Shown here in pieces: positions 1 through 11,289 of a stretch of 64,000 bases of DNA. The translations under genes were made by a program, and so were the position numbers. Source of the DNA: Anastrepha obliqua (lineage: Eukaryota > Arthropoda > Insecta > Diptera > Tephritidae); assembly GCF_027943255.1 (NCBI RefSeq), contig NC_072893.1, positions 37,346,001 through 37,410,000 of the forward strand, in the 5' to 3' direction. Positions within the stretch are counted from its first letter, which is position 1, and each line of letters begins with the position of its first letter. Under the pieces are notes generated by a model. The model did not search any database, was not told the origin of the DNA, and saw only the letters and a program-made list of their open reading frames with translations.

Positions 1-1440
1 TTTTTTTCAAATTATTATTTTGGTTTTCGTCCCTTTTTATTTTCAGCGGAAAGTGTATTTTGCCTACTTTCAGTCTTCATTAATTAAAGCTAACTTCCCT
101 AAAAATTTGGTAGCCCGAAATTGACTTAAGATCCTTTTTTCTAAGAATTTAATATAGAATCCGCACCTCCTCGAGTAACGTCGATCGTTGCCTATAAGTC
201 GACCCACCCTAATGCACATACTTATATACACTCCTTTATGTATATGTGAGTCTGAGTGGCGTCTATGCCTTCCTCCCATCAGTTTTCACTATTAATTAAC
301 AAGAGGAGTGCCGTGTGGGCTCTGCCGGGGGGTGGACAGTGAAAAATGTTTTATTTTTGAAACTCCTGTTTAGTGCTCTTTATTTATTACCAGGGCACAA
401 AAAAAGTTCAAAAGGGTTTGCCAGAAAAGTAGGAAGCATTGGGGTAAAATGCTATTAACCAATTAGATTTTAAAGACAAGTTTTCCAAGTTGCTCCAAAT
501 TAAGATCGCATCAAGCACACGTGACATATTAACGCATTGAGTGCCATGTTACAGGATAGCTTGCGCCTCAGACCTTATCGTGAGCTTTCGTGCGTTACTA
601 AAAGCAATATTTTATGTTCTTAGAGTAGGATTATATTTAAAAAATTGTAGGTATCATTTTCATATGATTATTTTTAGGAGTCCAGTTTCGTCGTACTGCC
701 TCATTTCGTGCAAAAAATGCGGCTGATAAAAAATGTTATGCAAACCAAATTCACTGCGCATACTTACAAAAAAAAAAATAAACCTACTATTCGCCAAAAA
801 TTTTCCTCAAATCCACTAAGCACTAAATGTGTTAAAACTAGGAGTAAGGAAATCTGAAAATAGTATCGAATCAATAAATCAACATAGCTAATTCCGTAAA
901 AAAAAGAAAAAAAATGTAAATAACCAACATAAAGTCAATTACTTGTTCCTTGTGGAATTACGCCATATGTGGGAGTTCAAAAAGTTCGAGGAAATGCGTG
1001 GTTGGAGAGTGGAGATTTTGTTCTTACTTAACACTACCCAGTTGACATTTGCAAAAGGGCTTCTCCAACACAGTCTTTCTGGCATACGTTCCCATGCAAG
1101 GCCCCAGAGATGTTGCCTTTTATTCTAGTCCATTCTAGCGTTCTAGTCTCGCTTTGAAGTTCTTTGCTGAAATGCATTCCTTTTCCATTTTCAGCAGCTG
1201 CCCAAGTTTAAATTTGTTTTCTTATTCTTTGCCTTTTTTGGCATTTTTCTATATAAATTAAATAATAAAGTGTTTAAATAAGTTTTGATTTTTAATTAAA
1301 AGCACTACATTTTATGGGGATACATTTCTTTCTTTATAAATTGTAAACATTTAACAAAATTTATAATATATATAAAAAACTTAGCAGTTTCTCTGTGAAA
1401 ATAAAAACCAAAACTATTCAATAAAGAGTTCTATAGTAGA
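1..1440. other. no supported gene; AT-rich intergenic DNA
   Basis: I see no recognisable gene, terminal repeat or RNA gene here. Short open frames near 70-279, 541-726 and 943-1128 have no recognisable motif and look like chance frames in AT-rich DNA. Confidence 0.5.
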
Positions 1441-1461
1441 ATATCTCTTAGGGAAGACTGT

Positions 1462-2115
1462 ATGGAGAGTCAAGCTGCGATCAAAGCCCTGCCATCGCCA
1501 TGTTCCAGCTCTTTTCTAGTCAGCTCCAATAAATCTCTCGAACCTGAGGGAAACATTTCTCTTATCTTGGTTCTAGGGCATAGGAATATAGAAGGAAATG
1601 AAATTGCCGATGAGCTCTCCAGTTACTCCGGTTTCTGTTGTCCCCATCTCATACATCGGTATCCCATTGAACGTTGTTAGAGTGGGACTGCACAATTTTT
1701 TTCTTCAAAAAAACGCAAGACAGATAATGTCCCTATCTCAGACATCATTGTCTTCTTGACTTTTGTCAAGGGGAATCTGCATAATTTCTTTCTTAAAATA
1801 GCTCAAGACGGATGGGATTTTATCTTATCGTGCGCTATCTCAAAAACACTTTGGTCTCAGTACGGCTGGTACGGTGGTCACTGGGTGATTGGAAATCATG
1901 CGGATAAGCTTTGACTTCTTTACAACTGCCATTGCAGAAGCTGTGGTGATCCTGCAGAGAAAGAGACTGTTGAACACTTTCTTTGGAAATGTCCGAGTTT
2001 AACGGCTTGGCACTTCAGGTTCCTTTGTGTGCCTTTTAGGTATAGCCTGAGGCTTTTCTGCAGCCTAGAAGCCTTTTCTCTCCTCCATTGTATGAGCAGC
2101 GCTGAATGGCTGTAG
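1462..2115 (+). pseudogene. LINE fragment: RNase H end and C-terminal zinc knuckle
   Basis: This is the decayed 3' coding end of a non-LTR retrotransposon of the RNase H-bearing type (LOA/I/R1-like). The first part reads as an RNase H domain, with SQAAIKAL near the start and GHRNIEGNEIADEL about 40 residues later. After several frame breaks, the end at about 1,930-2,115 reads CHCRSCGDPAEKETVEHFL followed by WKCPSL, the C-terminal cysteine-histidine knuckle seen in these LINEs. Stops and frameshifts rule out function. The reverse transcriptase part is absent. The exact clade is inference. Confidence 0.75.
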
Positions 2116-2284
2116 ATGGTTTTTCTGAATTTAAGTTTTGTAATATTTCGCAGGTAGTGGTCTACATTATGATATCAAAACGGCACTCTATTGCTATTAT
2201 ACTTGTAGGCGACCCATCTAACCTACGTACCTACATCTATGGAAGCGCTTCTGAGAGAAAGGAAGGCTTAACGTCTCACCAAGT

Positions 2285-2580
2285 GGAGCGTTTCATACCC
2301 AAAAGAAGACAGAGCGGAAGACCTGAGGTCTGTGGCCTGCGGTCCTCCCCCTTTTTTGGTGGTGTGCGTTTCGAGTCTTCCGCCGCCTCTGAACGGTAGA
2401 TGGTTTTCTATGAAGAGCTTTGTCATGGCAGAAATATACTTGAAAATTTGCCATTGTCTGCCGAAGGGAGGCCGCCATTAGAAAAAACTCCTCTATTAAT
2501 TGGAGTTTCATGCAAGTGGTTTTGCACTAGTGCGCATCCGCGTGTGGACACACACCAACCCATTTGGCTCGCATACACTA
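2285..2580 (-). repeat. diverged tRNA-derived SINE (SINE1 family)
   Basis: On the minus strand this copy starts with a degenerate tRNA-like head (AGCCAAATGGGTTGGTGTGTG). It continues into the SINE1 core, recognisable by TATTTCTGCCATGACAAAGC and by the following CATCTACCGTTCAGAGGCGG. The match to better copies at 17,365, 28,659 and 56,833 is clear but imperfect, so this is an old or subfamily copy. Confidence 0.6.
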
Positions 2581-2699
2581 TTGCTACTACTAAATTTTAG
2601 TGAAATCTGCTATTGTGCTTTGAGATATCGTGTGATAAACGAAACACTGGCGAAACAACATCTACTATTGAATAAATTCAGAAAATATATGGCATGACT

Positions 2700-3303
2700 G
2701 AATGACTAGACAGGCCTTCTTAGACAGCATTAGCACCGATAACAATGTCGGCCTTGAAATTCAACGTAGAAACTTAAGTGCCACTTTGGACTAAGTAGGC
2801 AACTGAACAGTAAAATCCTCTGTCGACGAACGAAACTAACACTCTACAAGGCTCTCATCATGCCCGTCCTAACGTATGGCGCAGAAGTGTGGACGATGAC
2901 AACAATCGATGAAGCGACGCTTGGAGTGTTTGAGAGACAGATTCTGCGCAAGATTTTTGGGCCTTTGCACGTTGACAACGGCAAATATCGCAAACGATGG
3001 AACGCTGAGCTGTATGAGCTTTACGTCGACATAGACATAGCGCAGCGAATAAAGATCCAGCGGCTACATTGACTGGGTCATGTCGACCGATGGGTGCAAA
3101 CGCTCTGGCTCTGAAAGTATTCGAAGAGGTATCAGCTGGTGGGAGCAGAGGAAGAGGAAGGCCTCCTCTGCGTTGGAAAGATCAGGTGAAGAAGGACTTG
3201 GCTTCACTCGTTGTGTCCAACTAGCGCCGGTTAGCACGAGAAAGAAACGTCTGGCGCGCTATGTTAAACTCGGCCAAAATCGTGTACGCGATATTCCCGT
3301 TTG
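2700..3303 (+). pseudogene. 5'-truncated RTE retrotransposon, C-terminal part
   Basis: This is the end of the RTE open reading frame downstream of the reverse transcriptase. The frame reads MPVLTYGAEVWTMTT, then FERQILRKIFGP, ELYVDIDIAQRIKIQRL and, after a frame break, WLGHVDR. A degraded stretch then matches the RWKDQV and NWRR motifs. The same C-terminus is seen on the minus strand at 33,572-33,895, and the family is the one represented by the long copy at 47,586. The tail includes CTCGGCCAAAATCGTGTACG, close to the SINE1 tail. It is a dead 5'-truncated copy. Confidence 0.8.
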
Positions 3304-3589
3304 AAAGCTTGAAAAAAATTTATTGATTTTTTTTTATTATCTTAAAATGCGAAGCTGAGATGTATATGGTTTTTATGTAATATAATAAATAATAATAAAT
3401 ATGAACAAGTTATTTAGAAATCAATTAGACACAAACGAATTGTCAAGAGTTGCCATTAAGTCTCTGTACTTTAATTATGTCAGGCACTTTATTTATATTT
3501 TTCAAATCATGTTGTCCGCAAATGTTTTCTTCGAACAGTAAACTCAATTTCTAGTTGAATGGGTGGTGTGTGACTAGCATTCGCTAGTG

Positions 3590-3830
3590 CACGGCATGAA
3601 ACACCAAAATGATTGTAAAGGTTTTTTCAAATAGCGATCGTCCCTTGGCAGGCATTGGTAAACCTCCGAGCTTATTTCTGCCATGAAAAAGCTCCTGATA
3701 AAAAATCATCTGCAGTTCGGAGTTGGCTTAAAACTGTGGAAAACTTCCATTTATGGAAAATTCTCAAGACGCACATAACAAATAGGAGGAGTAACTCCGC
3801 CAAATACCCTCCGCCATAAAAATATATAAG
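3590..3830 (+). repeat. SINE1 fragment lacking its tRNA head
   Basis: The SINE1 body is recognisable: CAAATAGCGATCGTCCCTTG, TATTTCTGCCATGAAAAAGC, GTTCGGAGTTGGCTTAAAAC and AAATAGGAGGAG in the usual order. The tRNA-related 5' part is missing or degraded. Confidence 0.75.
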
Positions 3831-5766
3831 TGATAAAGTTTTCCTTAAAAAATAGTTTATAGAGCACCCGAAATTGCACTTCCAACCCCCTCATTGAATT
3901 CGGCCATAAACAGAAAAAAAAAAGAAACACGATTTGATTATTTTTAGGACGCGTCTGGCGCGTAAAATTTTACGTTGCTAAACTCCTCCCGAAGTAAGTT
4001 AACAAATATCCGCGCTAGTTGTAAGCAAACTATTTTTCGCGTCCCTAGACCTAAGACACATCCTTCTGCTTTAAAATTTTTAGTAAGGCAGTATTATATT
4101 TGGTATAGAACTAAACACGAGCAGCTGCTACGAAAGTCGCACCACGCCCATATCACTTTAGAATATTTATTTAATCATTCATTTACGCTTTACCAATTCC
4201 ATAAATTTAACAGCACTCAAACGAGCTTTCCGTTCATTGTGTGACATTTTTCCAGCTGATGCTGTAGACTATAAACAGCAACTATGTTTTTTTTTTATGA
4301 TAACTAAAACAGTCAATCCACTTGAGCGGTTCACATATCCTTTTACACAAATGCAAATAAACCGATCTGGATGAATGCTGAAACGAGCATATCCAATGTA
4401 AAATGTGAACTGAAAAGATTCCGAGCAGCAAAAAACAGATTCCCAGATTCTACTTTGGCGCTAGACATAATCGACAGATTGGCAAATTACAATTGGAAAT
4501 GTATGGAATTATGCTCGAATCATTCCATTCCATTCATTCATATTCGGAGCTTTGCATGCGGCCATGCCACAACTATCATTTTTAATGTTTACAATGACAA
4601 TAATGAGCAAATGGAATGAACGAAGAAACCAGCGTTACCGAATGAACCGAACCCACTATGATGATAGTGGCCAGAATTAATTAATTACACTTTAGGAAGG
4701 AAATACGCTTTTCACATGAGTGTATGACCGCCTGGCGATTTCGATGGAAAGGGTGAAGTGGACACAAATAACAAAACCAAAAAAAAAACAGAAACAGAAA
4801 AACACAGAAGCCTCACAGTAAAGCAACCTAAAAACAGCAAAGCACTTGAAATGATCAGCAAAATTCTGGAATGGCGTCTGTTATGCATTGAGCAGACAGA
4901 CTGCGCGTCGCACCCAGATAATCGTAGAACAAAAACAAAAATGAGAAAGAAAAAGAAAAAGAAAAGACAACAAAGCGCTATATGATTTTTGTAAAATTTT
5001 TTTACCGCATTTGCCACATTTTCATATTCGAAATTGTTTTGTGATTGACTCTGCGCACCATTTGGTTGAATCAAAACAAATGAAACGATTTCAAAATTAG
5101 CTAAAAAAAAAATGTGCCACAATCATGTTTTCAGTACCCAGCAGATTGACTAATGATTATACCTAATTTCTAATGCCATTATATGGATGACACAGTTTCC
5201 ATTTATTGCTGCGCGTGCTTTGCTTGGTAGCAGCCACTTATTTGCACATGGCTTTGATTGGACCGCAAATGGTACTCGCGTAGTGCGTAGCTCAGGAATT
5301 CACGGTAAACACATCGCTCTCATATGAATGGACTAATTTATTGTTCTACAATTTGCTTTGACCAGCTGAAATGAAGTGATTCAAAATTACAATTTAACAA
5401 AACAAAGATTGCACAGAGAAGTTGATTACATTTGTGCTTACATATGGATAGGTGAATGTTGCAATGAGTCAGTTATGGGTTCATATGTATGTATGTATGT
5501 ACGTATTTAGGTTTGTGCTCTAATTATAGCGACTACTCGTATATGAGCTCATTGTGCCACAAAAAAAAACATACATATGCACATGCATATACTTGTATAG
5601 TTGTAGGAAGAATTAGAAATTAAATAGTAAAATGTACCTTTGATGTACTTGTGCATATGTATCCCTAAAAATCCACACATTGCTTTTTTTTTGTTTTGTC
5701 GGGACAACTAGCAAGCGCAGCACTCAAATATTAATTAATTCCCTTGTACTACATTTGGATTCCCTT
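3831..5766. other. no supported gene; intergenic with simple repeats
   Basis: No gene is supported. The stretch contains a purine-rich run at about 4,930-4,975 and a (GTAT)n microsatellite near 5,485-5,510. Open frames of 80-136 codons at 4,371-5,122 are driven by these low-complexity tracts and lack motifs. Confidence 0.45.
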
Positions 5767-6723
5767 TTAATTTTCTTTAAATCTACCCGATCTCGGAAGA
5801 AATCTGAGTAGATCTTGTGGGGCCAAGGAGCCAAGGTGGATGCTTCTTAACACATCAGTACCAAGTCTAGTCCATCTGCAGCCTCTCTCAGCCTGCCAAG
5901 CTCGCTTGTGGGTTGTAGTAACCCATTTTCTCACCGTAGCTTTGATGGCTGCAGAAGGGAGTGGCAAAGGGAGAGGCTGTCGCTGCAAATACATACAGAT
6001 CTGCCTTTCCATCGGTTTTCCACAACAAAGTTCATCGCTTCTTGAACTGCATACACCACCGCTTGAAGCACAGATGCATGCATTCTAAGAGCAGAGTGCA
6101 GTTTTGTCCTGCTGGATTCCACGTATACCCCAAAGCCAGTCCTGGAGCCATCCGTGAAAATATGAAAACAGTGTTTGCCGGGCTCATTTTCAGAGTTTGA
6201 CCACTACTGAGCCTCTGGCAGCGCTACACTGTATCTCTTTTCAGGTACGACTCCTGATGGCATGGAGTCAAGGGACATGGAGAGAATCGTCGTCCATGCC
6301 TTCTCTGTTTTCCAATGCCAGAGAGAGTCTACTCATCCAAACCACTGATGCATAGGTGATAATAGGTCTTATCATAGCCGTGTAGATCCATAGGACCTTG
6401 CTAGGAGAAAGACCCCACGTTTTCCCAAAGACACCTTTGCACTGTCAGAAAGCTGTCAGTGCTTTAGATGTCTTTGTTTCAACGTGTGACTTCCATAGAA
6501 TTTTACTATCGAGGATTACTCCAAGATATTCAATTTCCTTGGATAGTTGGATTGTGACTCCTTTCAGCTTAGGCAGAACGAGTCCATCAAGCTTCCTCTT
6601 TCTGGAAAAGAGAACAATACCAGTTTTGGTGAGGTTTGCCGATAGCCCATTCGCACAGCACCAAGTGTCAAATCCACACATACATAAAAACGTAGAAAAT
6701 TTCTTCGAAGGGGCATCACTCAA
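5767..6723 (-). pseudogene. LINE fragment: RT palm end, thumb and RNase H
   Basis: Read on the minus strand, this is a 5'-truncated RNase H-bearing LINE. First comes the end of the reverse transcriptase (CCANGLSANLTKTGIVLFSR, then YLGVILDSKILWKSHVE). The thumb follows ([21 protein letters not shown]). An RNase H segment then reads QAVVYAVQEAMNFV and SVCICSDSLS, and a C-terminal tail follows (TTTHKRAWQAERGCRWTR). Several frame breaks show it is dead. The YADD region lies beyond the truncation. Confidence 0.78.
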
Positions 6724-6780
6724 AAACTACTTGCCAGATTTTAGCACTTTTTGTACCGTTAGAGGCGAATGAGTCCTAGC

Positions 6781-7480
6781 GCGGTGCTGCCACCTATCTG
6801 TATCATTATTGATCAAAATTAATATTATATTAATTTATCAAAAAAAGGAAATAAGTATTCACCATGGGTATTAGGGCAAATATTGTTAAGAAAAAATCTA
6901 TTGGAATTTTTTTTTTAAAGCATTGCCACTACATTTTTTCTCAAAATAGTAATTTATGACACATTTCAATTGAATATTAAGATTTAGGTATTAATCAACC
7001 TTTATTAAAAAACTATTTTTTAGCTGGTGTTGCCACCTGTTTATATCATTATTTATCAAAATTAATATGATATTAATTTATCAAAAAAGAACCATAGGTA
7101 TTACACCGTGGGTATTAAGGCAAATATTAAAAAAAAACATCTATTGCTTTTTTTTAAAGCGTTGCTACTAGAATTTTGTTCTAAAGTAGTAGTTTATGAC
7201 ACATTTCAATTGAATATTAATGAATCGGTTTTAATCAACATTTATTAATTTATTTTTAGCTGGTGTTGCCACCTGTTTGTATCATTATTTATCAAAATTA
7301 ATATTATATTAATTTATTAAAAAAGAACCGAAATGTATTACACAATATTTTTTTAAAGCGTTGCCACTAGAATTTTGTTCCAAAACAATAATTTCGGACA
7401 CATTTCAATTGAATATTAATATATAGGTATTAATCAACCATTATTAAAAAAATATTTTTAGCTGGGGTCGCCACCTATTT
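6781..7480. repeat. ~240-bp satellite, about three units
   Basis: Tandem units each begin with a variant of GCTGGTGTTGCCACCTGTTT, at 6,781, 7,023, 7,259 and 7,461. Spacings are 242, 236 and 202 bp; the last unit carries a deletion. Each unit continues with ATCATTATTTATCAAAATTA and later ACACATTTCAATTGAATATT. Non-coding. Confidence 0.85.
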
Positions 7481-8040
7481 TTTATACTTATTATTTTTTA
7501 ATTCAAAAATTTATTCCAAAAAGTATTGATCGTAAAAAAATAATATATATAATATATATCAACGTAAAGCTAAATATACCTTTAATCCAATCATTATTTT
7601 TAAAAGGTATTGAGAGGTGAGTTTAAATAAAATTTTTTTTTAATATAAATACCAAATAAAATGAAAAGAAATGAAAATGGGACGGTGAGAGCGTTTTAAT
7701 TAACGGGTTACTTACGTCCAGAATTAAAAAAAAATCGATTTAAGAATGTGAAAGAAAAATTAAAATACATTTTTTTATAAAGTTTAAGAACTAATAAACA
7801 ATGTATACAAATTTTTATATTTATTTCTATTGTTATCCTTTCTAAAAACAGCTCTTCTCTTAGCGCATTTTTGGCGCTGCTGGACGTATGTAAGCCCTTA
7901 AAAATATTTCAAATTTGCCAATTTAAATCTTTTTTAGCTTCTAAACTTGTTTCAAAATTTTTTACATTTTAAAGTAAATGAGTATTCTATACTAATTTTA
8001 AATGGTTATTTTTTTAAGAACCGCCCTTACCCATAATATA
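7481..8040. other. no supported feature; AT-rich
   Basis: Very AT-rich sequence with no coding or repeat structure that I can support. Confidence 0.5.
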
Positions 8041-8573
8041 CCCTATGATCTGAAGGTACCGGGAATGTTTAAATAAAACAAAACAGATTTAAATTTCAGG
8101 AAATTCATTTAATCTGCTTCAAAATAAGACCCGTCTGAAGCAACACCTATGTGCCAATGTTTAGTCCAGCCCTCCATGCACCCCTGGTAGGCCGACGAAG
8201 GGATGGCCTTTAGCTCCTTCGTCGCATTCTCTTTGATCTCCTCTATCGACTGAAATCTCCTTCCACGAAGTGGTAACTTTAACTTGGAAAACAAAAAGAA
8301 GTCGCGCGTAGCCATATCAGGTGAGTGCGGTGCTTGCACGATGGTATTTACTTGGTGTTTGGTCAAATAATCCAGCACAATTTGGGGTCGGTGCGATGGC
8401 GCGTTATCATCATGCAAAATCCAAGAATTGTTTGCCCGCATTTCCGGCCGACCAGGCAAACACTAATGATCTGATGGCGCTAAAAAGTGACAAATGGGTG
8501 TCCTACAGTCCTATCAACATAAGGAAAAAACATGGACCGATTCCCAAGTGCGCGGTACTTTCTGATCATAGGG
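8041..8573 (-). mobile_element. internally deleted mariner element with inverted termini
   Basis: The left end reads CCCTATGATCTGAAGGTACC and the right end, read inward, CCCTATGATCAGAAAGTACC. Both are flanked by TA, the mariner target duplication. The minus strand at 8,459-8,109 encodes the last third of a mariner transposase: LHDDNAPSHR (second catalytic Asp region), SPDMATRDFFLFSKLKL (third catalytic Asp region) and WTKHWHIGVASDGSYFE at the end. The N-terminal helix-turn-helix part and first catalytic Asp have been deleted, so it is a 533-bp non-autonomous remnant. Confidence 0.85.
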
Positions 8574-8626
8574 TATTTAGAGAATGTCCCCTCATAGCTG
8601 AATGCGCTAATGCGTGACACATACAC

Positions 8627-8760
8627 GATGGAACCCAGTATGGGGGCATGAAAAATCAAATGATAGAAAAGGTATTCAAGTATATTTCTGCCATGAAAAA
8701 GCTTCGCATAAAAACCCATCGTATGATCAGAGGTGGCCCCTCCCTTTGGCTCCCTGTATT
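8627..8760 (+). repeat. SINE1-related core fragment
   Basis: Contains TATTTCTGCCATGAAAAAGC followed by a GC...AAAACCCATCGTATGATCAG block, resembling the SINE1 core. Flanks and tRNA head are not recognisable. Confidence 0.5.
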
Positions 8761-8916
8761 TCTGGAATCAAAAAACAACGCACAACACAAAATAGTGGAG
8801 AAATGTCCGTTATTAGAAACAATTTTCAAAAATTTAATGCTTCACGTGCGCGTAGAACAGTTCGCGCACCCATTCGGCAACGGCGACCTGAACAAAATAG
8901 TGTTCATTTAAATATT

Positions 8917-9106
8917 ATGTTTGTATGTTTAAATGAACTATATATATGTATGTATGTATGTATATGTGCAGCTAGCGGTTCTCTCTTTATTTTCTACAAT
9001 TTTTTTTATTTCTCTCAGTGTAAAAAGCTTAAGGCAAAACTTTTGTAAAGAAAGCGTTTATAAAATAAGCTCTTCAACCAATATAAGAGTTGAAAAGCTG
9101 CTGCTG
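8917..9106. repeat. dispersed ~190-bp repeat, copy 1
   Basis: Starts TATGTTTGTATGTTTAAATG, passes through GCTAGCGGTTCTCTCTT, and ends near CTTCAACCAATATAAGAGTT. A second copy lies in the same orientation at 23,221-23,412. No open frame. It could be part of a long terminal repeat or a non-autonomous element; I cannot tell which. Confidence 0.7.
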
Positions 9107-9316
9107 ATAACACTGGTTAACAAAATTTTACCTTTTTTTGTCACACAAAAACTCATATCAAATTTGAATATTGGCCACTAAGGAATAATATGTCAAGAAA
9201 AACAAAATTGGCACATAAGGTATCCTTGTGATATCGAAACATGCATTTCTGTAAAAATTAGGAAAATTAATTACACTTAACGATTTCTTTTTTTAATGTA
9301 CAATAAAAAATGATCA

Positions 9317-10860
9317 CTTTGGTGAATATTTAGCTTCTGGTAGGTCTCTTTTAAGTTTCCAACAATAATCTGCTAACATTCCTAGACTCCATTTCCCTTG
9401 GTACCGCTTTTCCATTAAGGAAATGTCCATATGAAATCTCTCGCCTTGTTCATCACTCACAGCACCTAAATTTGCTGGAAAGAAATCTAAATGAGAGTCC
9501 AGCTAATGTATTTTTAAAGACATATTACACCCTAAAGCCCTATATGACATTAAAAGCTCATTTATTAATTCTTTGTAACTTTCCGCTTTATAGTTTCCTA
9601 GAAAATTTTGAATAACGTTCACAAAACTTTTACAGGCAAGTTTTTCTTCATCATTCAATTTTTCTTCAAAATTCTTAACATTTAACAGTTCCCGTATTTG
9701 TGGGCCTACGAATACTCCCTCTTTAATTTTTGCTTCGCTGAGTTTGGGGAATTTTTCGTTTAGGTTTAAAAATCCACCGCCATCTTTGCGCATAGCCTTT
9801 ACAAATTTTTTATCAAGCCGAATTTTATATGCAAAGGTGATAAAAATATGTCATTAGGGTTCACTAAAGGATCATTCTTAACATGTTTACGGCCTGGAGT
9901 TAGTGATTCACGTTTGGGCCACACTTTCTTTATGTAGTGATTTTGTCTGTCTCTACTGTCCCATTCGCAAATAAAACAGCAAATTTTTGTATAACCTAGT
10001 TGTAGACCAAGCAAAAGAGCAATAACTTTCAAATTTCCACAAATTTTCCAAAGGTGGTCACTGTATTTAATTTTTTCAAGAAGAAATCTTATATTTTCAT
10101 AGGTCTCTTTCATATTAGAGCAATGAGCAACTGGTACTGAAGGGAGCTTGTTTCCATCATGCAACAGCACAGCTTTCAAATTTGATTTTGAAGAGTCAAT
10201 GAACAATCGCCAGTGACTTGGATCATATTCAAAATTTAATAAATTCATCACAACAGGAACATTATTGCAAGAGACTAAAACATCTGCTTTACAAAAGTAA
10301 GGTTTAATTTCATAGGCACGATGTCGAAAATATGTAATTTTCGTATCAGAAGAAAGTAAATTCCAGTAATTTAATCTAGACCCCAAAAGTTCAGCCTGTT
10401 TTTTGATAGATTCACGTAGAAGTATGAAGTTGACGGTTCATAACTTGAGTCACTTTTATGCTGACTGAGAACAAATTCCGCACTATAAACAGAATCTTGA
10501 CTTTCTGGTTGATTTGGAGGCTTTGGAACAGGCAGTTCAGCGCGTGAGATGAGTCTGAGGGCGGAAGATAAGTTTGGATACTGGATAGTGTGATTAGACT
10601 TGGTAGTAATACCTTTTGTTTGAGTTAAACAAAAATAACAATCACTTGCATGATCTCTTGGTTCTGTCTAAATCATTGGTATAGCAAATAGCAAACTAAT
10701 AAACGTCTCATACACGTTACACAACATACCATATATGTGTAGCCCAGGATCTATCTGGACGTGACACAGGAAATCCAAAATAATCAAAATAGCGCTGTTT
10801 AATTAATGGCGTAAATTTTCGCTGAAAGCCAATTATTAATTTCGGGCCTAATCTTCCATA
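9317..10860 (-). pseudogene. decayed copy of a widely amplified arthropod repeat protein
   Basis: On the minus strand this reads, with frame breaks, as a large protein I recognise as amplified in many arthropod genomes, without a domain name I can give. In order: FDYFGFPVSRPDRSWATHI, DHASDCYFCLTQTKG, YPNLSSALRLISRAELPVP, then a 195-residue open stretch with DPSHWRLFIDSSKSNLKAVL, SVPVAHCSNMKETYENIRF and CCFICEWDSRDRQNHYIKKV. A second open stretch ends in FLGNYKAESYKELINELL, and DEQGERFHMDISLMEKRYQG follows. Amplification and decay suggest transposon origin. A second copy lies inverted at 12,845-14,388. Confidence 0.7.
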
Positions 10861-11289
10861 GATACTCGTATGTTAACGGACAGATATTTTTTTTTTTTTT
10901 GATTTTGATTTATTACTATATTGCACTTCATATGTGAATGCACTTTAATCTTAAATTCTTAAGCAATGGGAAAAACGCTCAGCTGCCTATCGCATTGAAC
11001 TGTTTTTATGAGTTCATCACCTTTTCTGCCGATTTGCCTATCAGAACTTGAGCTTTCATGTAACCAGAATAGAATCAACGCCTTACTGTTGCATTCGATA
11101 TGGTAATGGACTCAAATTTTCTTTCTTCTACTTTTGACTTTGGGTGTAGTGGTACTGAAGAATGAATACATTTTTTTGTTTTCTCTACGTCGATTTTGGA
11201 ATGCTATAACCATTTTGTGGTGCTTCATCAAGCACAAAACTCTTAACGCACTGCTTTTAAGCGTAAAGTAAATTTTAAATAGAGGCATA
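10861..11289. other. no supported gene between repeats
   Basis: Spacer between the decayed minus-strand protein copy and the inverted ~1.4-kb repeat. It contains a T-tract near 10,888. No coding structure seen. Confidence 0.45.

Noticed and set aside
4371..4619. 82-codon + strand open frame
   Set aside because: Resembles no family I know; single short frame without a neighbour, start context or codon bias.
4712..5122. 136-codon minus-strand open frame
   Set aside because: Composition follows a T/A-rich and purine-tract region; no motif, no splice context.
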